Below, piece after piece: positions 7,832 through 16,508 of a DNA stretch of 64,000 nt. Each line of letters opens with the position of its first letter. Position 1 is the first letter of the stretch. Position numbers and translations under genes: made by a program. The notes beneath the pieces are model-generated. The model had not been told where the DNA came from. It ran no database searches and saw only the letters and a list, made by a program, of their open reading frames with translations. The stretch is from Enterovibrio qingdaonensis (GTDB lineage Bacteria > Pseudomonadota > Gammaproteobacteria > Enterobacterales > Vibrionaceae), in the NCBI RefSeq assembly GCF_028683135.1, contig NZ_JAJUBB010000002.1:62001-126000 (forward strand), in the 5' to 3' direction.

Positions 7832-8425
7832 CTAGTCGAGAACCGAATTTTTTACACCGACCAGAGCCGAACACGCATCGTTGCCTGCAAAAAATATGCT
7901 TGAAGTAAAGACGGCATAGGGCGGAAGTACATCGGATATTTCCTTATTCACTTTTCCGTAATCTTCAAGGTCGATATCGCCGTGCGCCAGATATATCACA
8001 CCTGTGGCGTCGCCAATTTGATTACCCCACACAAAATCCACGAGTGCGGCTTTGTTGTCGAATGCAAAGAGGTGGTGGGAATTGTTCAGTAGCGTTCGAA
8101 TGTCAGTGACATCAATGTTGTTTGGCATCTCTTTGCTGTCGAGTTTGCCTTTGATGCTCCGTACCGCATGCCAAATGGCATCGATATTGTGGGTTGTGCT
8201 TTCTACATAAGCGATAACGCAATTGCCAAGATCGGTAGCGTTGATTACTGGTTTCGCCTGTTCAGGTGTCACGCCACATAAAAACAATAAATCGAGCTTT
8301 TTCTCTGAAATGCTAGATGCAGAAAGGGCATCAAACGGGATAAACAGGTCAATATCCTCCCCGATCATTGAAGGGGCGGAAACGCCGATTCGAATGTCAT
8401 CATCTTCCAAAATGGGCTCAAACAT
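7832..8425 (-). CDS. Condensed FtsZ-like protein lacking GTP-binding loops
   Basis: 197 residues. I align it by eye along almost the whole FtsZ body. It starts MFEPILEDDDIRIGV against MFEPMELTNDAVIKVIGV of E. coli FtsZ. DIDLFIPFDALSA matches EFFAVNTDAQAL; LDLLFLCGVTPEQAKPV...LGNCVIAYVE matches ADMVFIAAGMGG...LGILTVAVVT; IWHAVRSIKGKL...NNIDVTDIRTLL matches LKGAVQGIAELI...MNVDFADVRTVM; and ATGVIYLAHGDIDLEDYGKVNKEI matches ARGVLVNITAGFDLRLDEFETVGNTI. The glycine-rich nucleotide loops, including the tubulin signature GGGTGTG, are absent, as are the central helix H7 region and the C-terminal FtsA/ZipA-binding tail. It thus should not bind GTP normally. It is convergent with the UvrB-like gene. Homology is my reading; function unknown. 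Confidence 0.6.
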   Translation of the reverse strand: MFEPILEDDDIRIGVSAPSMIGEDIDLFIPFDALSASSISEKKLDLLFLCGVTPEQAKPVINATDLGNCVIAYVESTTHNIDAIWHAVRSIKGKLDSKEMPNNIDVTDIRTLLNNSHHLFAFDNKAALVDFVWGNQIGDATGVIYLAHGDIDLEDYGKVNKEISDVLPPYAVFTSSIFFAGNDACSALVGVKNSVLD

Positions 8426-8562
8426 GTCAGTTTCTTACTGACCAGTATTGCGGTCATTATTAGCAGGAAGAGTCAGCTAAATGAAGCCGTAGCAAAGTGT
8501 TTCAAGCGAATATGTTTTGAAGCTCACATGCATTTTTTGATTTGTTCCAAGGGGAGAGAAAT

Positions 8563-8582
8563 AGCAGCACCGAAGTGCTGCT
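8563..8582 (-). terminator. Terminator-like hairpin of the RTX gene
   Basis: AGCAGCAC and GTGCTGCT pair over 8 bases; read on the minus strand the loop is TTCG, an extra-stable tetraloop. It starts 11 bases after the RTX stop codon. The following T-rich stretch (ATTTCTCTCC) is weak. Confidence 0.65.
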
Positions 8583-8592
8583 TGTGTGTAAG

Positions 8593-11151
8593 CTAGAAGC
8601 TCGAGTGGAAGAAATCAAAGTCATCAACACTGATGGTGCTTGAATCTGTATCGAGAAGGCGAACATTGAATAGGTGTTCGAATGTATCGTCCTCGTTTTG
8701 AGCGATACGAGCCGTGATCACGGTATCATCATCTTGCTGTTGGATAAGAAAATCGTCGAAATTTAACTGGGCGAAGTTAATATAATCGATGGCGATTTTA
8801 TCGGTGCCTACATCGAAGTCGGTAATGATGTCTTCGTCCAACACGCTTGGTTCAAGTGTCGCGATAGTAAAGAGAAACGTGTCTATTCCTGTACCACCCG
8901 TCATGGTGTCGCTACCTGCGCCGCCATCCAGTGTATCAAGACCACCATCACCAAAGAGCTTGTCATTGTCTGCGCCGCCATAAAGTGCATCAGGGCCTAC
9001 GCGACCGTATAGCTCATCGTCTCCAGTGCCACCATATAGCGTGTCTGCACCACTGGAGCCCCCTAGTAGAATATCATTACCGCCCATGCCGAAGAGCGAG
9101 TCTGACTGATGGCCTCCGACTAAGCGGTCTTCGCCATTGCCGCCTATTAAGGTGCTGCCGTTGTCATCTCCGTAAACAGTGAAATTGAAATCTTCGACAC
9201 TAAACGTAGCCAGATCTCGGTTTTTAAATAGAACATGAAGCGAATCATTAAATTCTACGAGAACATCTTCGCCAACCTGCGTCATTTCAAACGTCGGGTT
9301 TGCAGCATCGAAATGACGAAAGTCACTCGTGCGCAAATAGATGTCGAGGTTATCTTGTGCTGGGTCGTAGTCTTGGAGGGTTACTTGACGAGTGAACTGG
9401 GCTCGTTGTCCGATGAAAGCATCCAGCAGAAAAAATGTATCGTGTCCTTCGCCACCAACGAGCGTGTCGGATATTCCATACGCTAAAAGGAAGTCATTTC
9501 CAGCTCCGCCATCAAGATACTGACTGCTATCGCTGCGTCCAGAAAGTCTGTTGGCTTTATCATCACCGATTAGATTCAGTCCTGAAGTATATTGATTTAT
9601 TTGACCATTTTCCGCATAGAGATAGGTAGACCCCGCGGTTTGTTCGAGGTCGCCAAGACTATCACTGAATGCACTGGCGTAAGAGAATGTAAAGTTTTCG
9701 GCCGTTAATGATGCAGCTTGGGTGTTATTGAGCGTAATCGTGTCGCCATCGGCCAGTGTGATCTTGGTGGTAATACCGACTTGCTCAATAAGCAGGTCTT
9801 CAAAGCTTGCTGCCAGCCGAGGATCAATGCAGATTTTGTCAGTGCCGCTTTCAAAATCGACAATGCGGTCGTGGCCGATAGAGGGAGTATTTACACTGTT
9901 TTCATCGTTAACATCAAAAATGGCATTGCCAAAAAGGAATGTATCCGCACCTTGTCCGCCGATTAGCAATTGGTTGTTCTCATTGCCGCCTAATATGTCG
10001 TTCCCAGCACCGCCAAAGAGCCTTGTGTTTTGGCCTAAGCGACCCTCGACCTGCAGGATGTCATCATCTAAGCCACCTTGTAACGTATCGTCGTCTCCGA
10101 GACTAACCAGAACATCGTTTCCACTGCCACCTCCAATGGTGTCGCTGCCAAAGCTTTCTAGCCAGTCATTGCCTCGTCCGCCCGACGCGGTATCTGATGA
10201 CCAGCCATTAGTGCGGATATGATCATTGCCACCGCCACCAATGGTTGTTTCGCTGAAGGAAATGGTATCGTTGCCAGCACCACCGACAGCAAGATCAACG
10301 CCTCTTCCTCCAACTAAGGTATCGTCGCCGTCGCCGCCAAGGAGGGTATCGTTTCCGTCTTTGCCATAAAGTGTGTCATCACCCTCTTTTCCGAGGAGTG
10401 TGTCGTCCCCCGCGCCACCATCTAGAGAGTCATTATCCAAGCCGCCGTCTAGGGTATCTTTTCCTTCGCCGCCTATGAGTAAATCGTCACCAGATTGACC
10501 TAAAAGTATGTCGTTACCTTCTCCACCATCGAGTTCGTCATTCCCGTCACCGCCGTCAAGGTAGTCATTACCCAAGCCTGCGGTTAACTCATCATCACCT
10601 TCATTGCCCCAGAGCGTGTCGCTACCTTTTCCGCCGTCTAGCTCGTCGTCTCCATCTCCACCGGCGAGCTCGTCACTCCCGTCTTCCCCGTAGAGTTGAT
10701 CGTTGTGGCCGCCGCCAAACAGTTTATCACTGCCATTTCCCCCCCAGAGTCTATCGTGACCTTGACCCCCATAAAGTTCGTCATTTCCTTCTTCGCCAAA
10801 CAGGCTGTCTTCACGGTCTCCGCCAAATAACGTGTCTTCGCCGTTTCCACCAAAGAGCGAATTGATACCACCTTCTCCGTGGATGACGTCATTACCATCA
10901 CCACCTTCGATTCTGTCATCATGGTCGCCGCCATAAATCGTATCGTCACCCCCTTCGCCGTAAAGCAGGTCGCTGCCGCCAAACCCATAGATCGTGTTGT
11001 TGTTTTCATCACCCCGCAATACATCCCTTACATCAGTACCAAGAATCTCACTAGCGCTATTTAGAGCGCGTTCTGGCTGAATACTCTCTGATGTCAGAGC
11101 GGCAGTGTTAGGGCTATTAGATGTGTTTTTCTGATCTTCCTTTTGCGACAT
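8593..11151 (-). CDS. RTX (hemolysin-type calcium-binding repeat) protein without recognisable catalytic domain
   Basis: 852 residues, acidic, made almost wholly of GGxGxDxLx nonapeptides. A first block spans about residues 45-375, then an M10-peptidase-C-like connector (IVDFESGTDKICID), a second short block (~500-570), a third block (~660-760) and a C-terminal connector (IITDFDVGTDKIAID). It ends in DDFDFFHSSF, an acidic-hydrophobic tail like those recognised by type I secretion. The first ~40 residues are polar, without a signal peptide. RTX repeats bind Ca2+ and fold outside the cell. No protease, lipase or adhesion module is visible and no HlyB/HlyD/TolC genes are in the window. It could be a surface-layer, matrix or ice/ligand-binding type protein; activity is unknown. 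Confidence 0.9.
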   Translation of the reverse strand: MSQKEDQKNTSNSPNTAALTSESIQPERALNSASEILGTDVRDVLRGDENNNTIYGFGGSDLLYGEGGDDTIYGGDHDDRIEGGDGNDVIHGEGGINSLFGGNGEDTLFGGDREDSLFGEEGNDELYGGQGHDRLWGGNGSDKLFGGGHNDQLYGEDGSDELAGGDGDDELDGGKGSDTLWGNEGDDELTAGLGNDYLDGGDGNDELDGGEGNDILLGQSGDDLLIGGEGKDTLDGGLDNDSLDGGAGDDTLLGKEGDDTLYGKDGNDTLLGGDGDDTLVGGRGVDLAVGGAGNDTISFSETTIGGGGNDHIRTNGWSSDTASGGRGNDWLESFGSDTIGGGSGNDVLVSLGDDDTLQGGLDDDILQVEGRLGQNTRLFGGAGNDILGGNENNQLLIGGQGADTFLFGNAIFDVNDENSVNTPSIGHDRIVDFESGTDKICIDPRLAASFEDLLIEQVGITTKITLADGDTITLNNTQAASLTAENFTFSYASAFSDSLGDLEQTAGSTYLYAENGQINQYTSGLNLIGDDKANRLSGRSDSSQYLDGGAGNDFLLAYGISDTLVGGEGHDTFFLLDAFIGQRAQFTRQVTLQDYDPAQDNLDIYLRTSDFRHFDAANPTFEMTQVGEDVLVEFNDSLHVLFKNRDLATFSVEDFNFTVYGDDNGSTLIGGNGEDRLVGGHQSDSLFGMGGNDILLGGSSGADTLYGGTGDDELYGRVGPDALYGGADNDKLFGDGGLDTLDGGAGSDTMTGGTGIDTFLFTIATLEPSVLDEDIITDFDVGTDKIAIDYINFAQLNFDDFLIQQQDDDTVITARIAQNEDDTFEHLFNVRLLDTDSSTISVDDFDFFHSSF

Positions 11152-11432
11152 ACCTTTATCCTTGATACCTAGCCATTTATTACTTCAACACTGCGTATAC
11201 ATTTAAGCAGTGAAGGAGCATTGCTATTTTTCCTTTTAAGGATTTTGAGTATAAAGAGGCGAGGTGGACAGTTTGTATTGTTAGTTGGACAGGTGCAGAG
11301 GTTATCTATGCGAGTAATTTGCTCGGAAAATTAGTTGGAAAGCATAAATCGTTTAAAACGAACGAATGACCTATAGTCAGGATATGTGGTGCGTGTGAAT
11401 TTTGTATTCTCATCTGTTTAAAAGTGGCACGG

Positions 11433-11456
11433 AAAAGAAGGCACTTTACAGTGCCT
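11433..11456 (-). terminator. Intrinsic terminator overlapping the MFS stop codon
   Basis: On the minus strand GGCACT pairs with AGTGCC around a 4-base loop, followed by TTCTTTTCC. The stop codon of the MFS gene (11446-11448) sits inside the hairpin, so termination begins at the very end of the gene. Confidence 0.7.
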
Positions 11457-12654
11457 CTTTAAAATTCCCCTCATCATCAAGACGATTTTTTTCAGAGAAC
11501 CCGGCTCTTACTAAGCAGGTGCCGATGGCACCGACACATATGAGTAGGACACCGAGGTGCCACGCTTTGCTCATTCCTAGCATCATCAACGTCATGCTGA
11601 GCAGAGAAGCACTAACCATTTGCAAGGCTCCACCCAAAGCAGCTGCGGTGCCTGCCTTTCTGCCAAATGGAAGTAGCAGTTGCGACTGTGCACAGGGAAA
11701 TGCAATACCATTTGCCACGACCATTAAAAATTGTCCTGCAATAACGGAAGCAGGTGTTAATGGCGCAATGATAAGCCAAAGCCCTGCGAGTGCTTGTAAG
11801 CAAGGGGCTATTTTTAGCATGTTTTCCGAGCCCAATCGTGGTCGAAGTTTGTTGCAGATACCCCCACCCAATAACAGCCCAAAGGCAGGAATTAACGCCC
11901 ACATGGCATAGGCATCACTCGTCATACCTATTTGTACTTGCATCACGAAGGGAATGAGTGAAATCGCAACCACCACCATGCTGTAGTTGACCCAGCCGAT
12001 GCCAGAAAAACTGATGAAATAACTGGAGGTGATTAACTTTTTGTAATCACGTAAAACGTGTTTAATGGGAGGAACATGGCTTTTGGTGTTAATGGTTTCG
12101 GTAAAGCAAACAATGAGGGTCAGCCAAACCAGCGCGATGTAGCTGAGCATCACGATAAAGACCGAGAGCCAGCCAAAATGATGGTTGACGAAACCCCCGA
12201 TCACGGGAGCTGCGATCGGACAAAACGACGCCACAATGCCCAACCATGTCATCGCTTGAGCGAGGTGTTGGTATGAGTAACTATCTCGAAGCGATGCGCG
12301 AGCTAATACTGCACAACACCCTGCGCCTAATCCTTGCAAAAAGCGTCCCCAAAGGAGCAAGGAAAAATGGTCGCTCCCCATGACGGTCAAGGTTAAGCCG
12401 ACAATGGAAATGGCAATCCCGATAAGAAGCACAGGTTTTCGCCCGATGGCATCTGAAAGCGGCCCATACAAAAGCTGCGAGGGGCCAAAACCCAAAAGAT
12501 AATACGAAATGAGACGTTGTACTTGTTCTGCGTTTAACGAAAAGTGCTGAGCAATTGAAGGCAACGCAGGGAACAACAACCCCACGCTTAGTTGACCAAT
12601 ACTGACAATCAAACAGGCAAGTAGGACGGGACGAAGAGGAAACTTATCAGACAT
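11446..12654 (-). CDS. MFS multidrug efflux transporter, EmrD/Bcr-CflA type
   Basis: 402 residues with about twelve hydrophobic segments. MFS motif A after helix 2 reads YGPLSDAIGRKPVLLIG, and SQLLYGP directly before it matches EmrD and Bcr. The helix 5 antiporter region carries a run of Gly/Pro (CPIAAPVIGGFV). The second half (AGTAAALGGALQMVSASLLS) again recalls EmrD. Such proteins are proton-driven exporters of hydrophobic drugs and detergents in the inner membrane. The gene stands alone between RTX and the 837-residue orphan, both on the same strand. Substrate not predictable. Confidence 0.85.
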   Translation of the reverse strand: MSDKFPLRPVLLACLIVSIGQLSVGLLFPALPSIAQHFSLNAEQVQRLISYYLLGFGPSQLLYGPLSDAIGRKPVLLIGIAISIVGLTLTVMGSDHFSLLLWGRFLQGLGAGCCAVLARASLRDSYSYQHLAQAMTWLGIVASFCPIAAPVIGGFVNHHFGWLSVFIVMLSYIALVWLTLIVCFTETINTKSHVPPIKHVLRDYKKLITSSYFISFSGIGWVNYSMVVVAISLIPFVMQVQIGMTSDAYAMWALIPAFGLLLGGGICNKLRPRLGSENMLKIAPCLQALAGLWLIIAPLTPASVIAGQFLMVVANGIAFPCAQSQLLLPFGRKAGTAAALGGALQMVSASLLSMTLMMLGMSKAWHLGVLLICVGAIGTCLVRAGFSEKNRLDDEGNFKEAL

Positions 12655-12829
12655 TCATGGACTCCTTGGTCCACCATTATCACCGCAAAACCCCTAATTT
12701 TATTGAGGAATTCCCGTCAGTGATCTCTTTCCAAGTGGGAAAGAGTGAATTTGTGCGCCAATTGAACACTTCACTTCCGTCAATGGAAACGAAAGAAGGG
12801 GCTCCCCTTATCGCAAGTATGCCTTTTTT

Positions 12830-15343
12830 CTAAATCGCATTATCTATCTTGGCCGTCTCTACTTTGATTTTAAAATAGTGAAACTGGTTTGCCGTGCTTG
12901 GGTAGCTAAGCGATTTGCTATCGGTATTGAACACTGGTAATTCAACGTAAAACTTTTTCGTTCCAGCAGCATTTTTCCATAACCTCACCCTCGCGGGCAT
13001 AAGCAGGAGGCTGGCGGGTAATTTGGGGGAAGGCGACCCGGGAGTCTTTTTTAGCTCGTCAAACAGGTAGTTCACACCAACGCTGAGTAAGTTCATATCA
13101 ATGTTGTCAAAGTCTTCGCTGAGTGTGGCAATGTCGAATAGAAGTGTTTTCACCTGTCCGGCTTCTATGGTGAATCCTTTAAAATTGTAGGGGTGAGACC
13201 CAAAATGCAGTGTGGTTAGAGCATGCTGACCTGCAAGCCCCAATGCGTCGGCACTTAATGTGACGTCTTTGCCCGCACCCGGAAGGTTTTTGTCTTTCGC
13301 GGAGAACACGACGTTCCAGCCGTGAGGTAAGTGGTTCTTGATGGGGGTGATTTCATATACCCAGGGACGAAACAGAACTTTGCGAATGCCGGAAAATAAC
13401 CCCTGTAACTCGCCGGGGCCTCCCGGTTTCGCCTGCATGTCACCGCCTGCTCGCTCGTGTTCATCATAAGGTGTGAGGTGGAGATGAGCGATAGATGGAG
13501 GTCGTACATCAATCAGTGAACCAAAGGTATCGGGTCTTGGATGGCAGTAGTGATTACCGCTTAACCCGCTGTAAATATTGGAATCAGGGTTGCTTGGCGA
13601 CGGCGATTCATGTTCGAGGCGTGCCTTGCAGTAGGTGACGCGTCGAGAATCTGTGGGCGTGCTGGTAATCACGATATCGTTCTGTCGGGAATCAGCAGTA
13701 AACACCACTAAACTGGTCCAGCGCATTGGATTCCAATCGGCGCGCGGTGCCGTTGAAGAGGTACCAAAAGGGTCGATATTGTGGCTGTCAAAATGGTGCT
13801 CCATGCTGCCTGTTTGCATGGAGTTAGAGCTAGCACCCATATAAAGTGAGCCGCCGCGATTACCATAACCATCAAAGTTACCCAAATCATTGGAAGAGGC
13901 GATGTACGTCCACTTGCGGTGTACGACTAATTCCCCCTCGGCATTAGGCCACTGGTTGTTATCCGCGCCGCTGCGGCTGGCAAGTGTAGGTTGTGACAGG
14001 TAGAGCCCCCATCCCTCGTTGTTTACCGCGGCACAACCAATGAAACTGTTGTGCATATAGTCTTCGTAGCCACCGGGAAAATACCAGCCATCCAATCCGT
14101 TTTCTCTGGCCATGAGATCGATGTGTGTGTTGTAGGCACCGTCAATGCCTACAAAGCCATTCCAAGGCATTTCCTCAACAACGATGTTTAAAAACTCGTT
14201 ATAAGATGCTCTCGCATTGGTATAAAAATTCTCTGTAAGGTAAGGCGTCATTTGAGACAGAAGCGAATGGTGAGTGACCAGATTGTAGAAAGAGACATCC
14301 ACCGTTTTTGTGGTTACTGGTAAGCCAAGTGGCACGATAACGGTGGTGGTTTTATCTGTTTCAGAAATGGGGAGGTTGTAAACGCGGGTCTCTCCGTTTT
14401 TTCTAGGTCTGCCTGTGGTTTGGCGGTCATCAGCGTTGATACCCACCAGTTTACCATCCAGCTTTTTACCGCTGTTGGCATAGCGGGCGACTTCTTTGCC
14501 GTTTGCATCAAAGGCGCGTACCCACCTAACCAGCGGAATGTCCACCGTGTCGTCGAGTAAAACGTCTTTTGGGGCAGAGTAGGTCCCTTTTGCTGGCACG
14601 GTGATCTCAGTCTGCCCTTGGCTGTTTTTGAGGTTAAAGCTGGTCAGTGACGTCCAAATTTGAGGCTCACCAAAGCGTTTTTGTGGCATACGGTTGGGTT
14701 GACCTGCCCAGTATTGCGCCACATTAGGTTTGGCATTGCCGACGGTATCTGGCTCGGGGGGAGTATGCCCCAAGATCATGCCATTACCGCCGTCTCCTTC
14801 ATCTTTTAAGCATCCGCTAATCGCGAAGTCGAACACGCGACTTGAGCCACATTGCGTGAGGATGCCGTTATTGTCAGACCCACCAATTGGGCATAGTGCC
14901 GTGGGATGCGTTGTGACGCCTTTGAACGCCGAGGGTAAGGATTTGCGCCTTACATAACACCCTTGTCCACGAAATGTTCCTGCACCGACAGGGATAAGAA
15001 GGTTCCCCACTATAGGGAAATAGCCTTTACCAATGACCACATGAAAGTCGTAACGCTCTTTTGTTGGAGGCACCAAGTCTCCTGCTGCATCACGTAGTCG
15101 CAACGCTTGTTCCAGCTTGATTTGGTTACGCTCAGCCATCGCAACAACGCTGGCTCGGTCATTACGCCATTTGGCTTTTGCCTGCTCAGGACTTTCGCCA
15201 ATGGATTCCAAATCCAGGGTAATTTCACCGGTTTCAAACAAACTGCGTATCCATCGAGCGAGCAGTGCGAGAATTTGAGTGACGATGGAAGTGACATTGT
15301 TAAAGGCGCGACGAAAGAGACTAGGCGAATGAGAGTGCGGCAT
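12830..15343 (-). CDS. Large protein of unknown function (837 aa)
   Basis: I do not recognise this protein. Residues 10-37 form a basic/hydrophobic segment (VTSIVTQILALLARWIRSLF) that is more like an amphipathic or membrane-associated helix than a cleavable signal. Residues 40-90 are charged and probably helical. From ~95 onward it is rich in Gly, Asn, Pro, Trp and Tyr with predicted beta structure and several cysteines (GQGCYVRR, ALCPIGGS, TQCGSS, ISGCLKDE), suggesting an extracytoplasmic, possibly disulfide-bonded protein. A segment near residues 385-470 (WNGFVGIDGAYNTHIDLM, FIGCAAVNNEGWGLYL) is the most distinctive. The C-terminal ~150 residues look like another beta domain. The start at 15343 has only a weak ribosome binding site. 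No partner gene is apparent. Confidence 0.75.
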   Translation of the reverse strand: MPHSHSPSLFRRAFNNVTSIVTQILALLARWIRSLFETGEITLDLESIGESPEQAKAKWRNDRASVVAMAERNQIKLEQALRLRDAAGDLVPPTKERYDFHVVIGKGYFPIVGNLLIPVGAGTFRGQGCYVRRKSLPSAFKGVTTHPTALCPIGGSDNNGILTQCGSSRVFDFAISGCLKDEGDGGNGMILGHTPPEPDTVGNAKPNVAQYWAGQPNRMPQKRFGEPQIWTSLTSFNLKNSQGQTEITVPAKGTYSAPKDVLLDDTVDIPLVRWVRAFDANGKEVARYANSGKKLDGKLVGINADDRQTTGRPRKNGETRVYNLPISETDKTTTVIVPLGLPVTTKTVDVSFYNLVTHHSLLSQMTPYLTENFYTNARASYNEFLNIVVEEMPWNGFVGIDGAYNTHIDLMARENGLDGWYFPGGYEDYMHNSFIGCAAVNNEGWGLYLSQPTLASRSGADNNQWPNAEGELVVHRKWTYIASSNDLGNFDGYGNRGGSLYMGASSNSMQTGSMEHHFDSHNIDPFGTSSTAPRADWNPMRWTSLVVFTADSRQNDIVITSTPTDSRRVTYCKARLEHESPSPSNPDSNIYSGLSGNHYCHPRPDTFGSLIDVRPPSIAHLHLTPYDEHERAGGDMQAKPGGPGELQGLFSGIRKVLFRPWVYEITPIKNHLPHGWNVVFSAKDKNLPGAGKDVTLSADALGLAGQHALTTLHFGSHPYNFKGFTIEAGQVKTLLFDIATLSEDFDNIDMNLLSVGVNYLFDELKKTPGSPSPKLPASLLLMPARVRLWKNAAGTKKFYVELPVFNTDSKSLSYPSTANQFHYFKIKVETAKIDNAI

Positions 15344-15480
15344 GAAGGCGTATTCCAGATGAAAGGCGAATACGTCACTGTATGCGACTTTTTTAGCTGG
15401 GATTGTCTATATATCGGTACATTGCGTGTGTTTTTGCCTGAATTGCGTTGAGAAAAATGTTGGCATTAGGTTGAGACGAA

Positions 15481-15502
15481 AAAAAGGCTGGTATAGCCAG
15501 CC
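15481..15502 (-). terminator. Intrinsic terminator of gfa
   Basis: GGCTGG and CCAGCC form a 6-base stem with a 5-base loop; on the minus strand it is followed by seven T residues. It lies about 35 bases after the gfa stop codon. Confidence 0.8.
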
Positions 15503-15535
15503 CAAAGGAGAATCGGTTTATTGCACATTCAATGG

Positions 15536-16144
15536 TTAATTTGCGTGCGATTTGGCAACGTGAGTCGCGATAGCATCCATCAGTGGTGGAGACAGGCAGT
15601 CATAAGGTTCAAGACCGAGCTCTGTCAAACGATGACGAATGGCACCCATGTCCTCTGGCGGGGTGCCTGATTCGATGATTGAGGACACAAATGCAGCAAA
15701 CTCAGGGGCAGACCAACCGTCCTGATCTGACAATTCAGTGTGCACGAAATCGAGGCCATAAAATGGGTGCCCAGTATTTTCAATACGGCCATACATATGC
15801 ACACCGCAAGAGGTACAGGCATGTCGTTGAATTGCTGCACTGGCATCTACCACCGAGAGCTTGCTTTCATTCTGGTCGACGCTCACGTTGTCTTTTGAAA
15901 CAACGGCGATTTGAGAAAAGACTGCGCCTGAAGGTTTCCAACATTTTGAACAACCACATACGTGATTGTGCGCAGTTTGTGCCGTAACGCTAACAACGAC
16001 AGGGTTGTCAGTGCATTGGCAGGTAAGTTTACCGCCTGAAAAACCAGGGACATCAGTGTGCTTTACACCGCTATCGACGGCAGGATGTATTTTTACTGTC
16101 ATAGGAAACACCTTAGCAACGAGATTACGAATTGATTTCCACAT
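15536..16144 (-). CDS. gfa: S-(hydroxymethyl)glutathione synthase (glutathione-dependent formaldehyde-activating enzyme)
   Basis: 202 residues. Gfa speeds the condensation of formaldehyde with glutathione, the first step of formaldehyde oxidation. Long stretches match the Paracoccus enzyme: [71 protein letters not shown] and [17 protein letters not shown]. The zinc-binding cysteines (CQC, CGCSKC, CTSC) are all present. The start at 16144 has GAGGTG 7 bases upstream, giving a 14-residue basic/hydrophobic extension ([14 protein letters not shown]) before the usual MTVKIHP start. The partner genes, alcohol dehydrogenase class III (frmA/adhC) and S-formylglutathione hydrolase (frmB), are not nearby. 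Confidence 0.95.
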   Translation of the reverse strand: MWKSIRNLVAKVFPMTVKIHPAVDSGVKHTDVPGFSGGKLTCQCTDNPVVVSVTAQTAHNHVCGCSKCWKPSGAVFSQIAVVSKDNVSVDQNESKLSVVDASAAIQRHACTSCGVHMYGRIENTGHPFYGLDFVHTELSDQDGWSAPEFAAFVSSIIESGTPPEDMGAIRHRLTELGLEPYDCLSPPLMDAIATHVAKSHAN

Positions 16145-16508
16145 GTTTTCACCTCAATTCTGAAGCGTAGGAGTACCCGCATAATGAACAATTTGGGTAG
16201 TACATTCAGACTAGATGCGTTAACTGACTGCGAATATGGCCTAAATAGAAAAAGTGCTTTGTGGTTGTGCGTTTGGCGATGAAATTGAATGCAAGGAACC
16301 TAACCGTTTGTTTTCTTTGAGCGAGTCGGTGGAAGGAAGGCTGGAGATGGTTTAACAATAGTCTTTTGTTATGCAACGCACAGGCCTTGTGCGGCTGATA
16401 GTTGATAGTGTGTGAAAGATTTTGGTCATGTAATCGTAATTAACGCAGACAAATTGTGTGCGTATCAAACACAATACGGTGCCATTTTCTTTCTCAAAGC
16501 GAGGTTAT
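16145..16508. other. Divergent intergenic region gfa / HAD gene
   Basis: 364 bases holding the promoters of the leftward gfa and rightward HAD gene. An in-frame extension of the HAD reading frame reaches 16458 but lacks a ribosome binding site. I see no RNA gene or clear operator. Confidence 0.5.

Noticed and set aside
9722..10222. Open frame on the plus strand inside the RTX gene
   Set aside because: It is an antisense shadow caused by the repetitive glycine/aspartate codons; composition is Pro/Ser-rich and it has no ribosome binding site.
8593..11151. Periodic DNA repeats resembling a CRISPR or satellite array
   Set aside because: They are codon-level echoes of RTX nonapeptides, with an intact frame across the entire stretch and no constant repeat with unique spacers.
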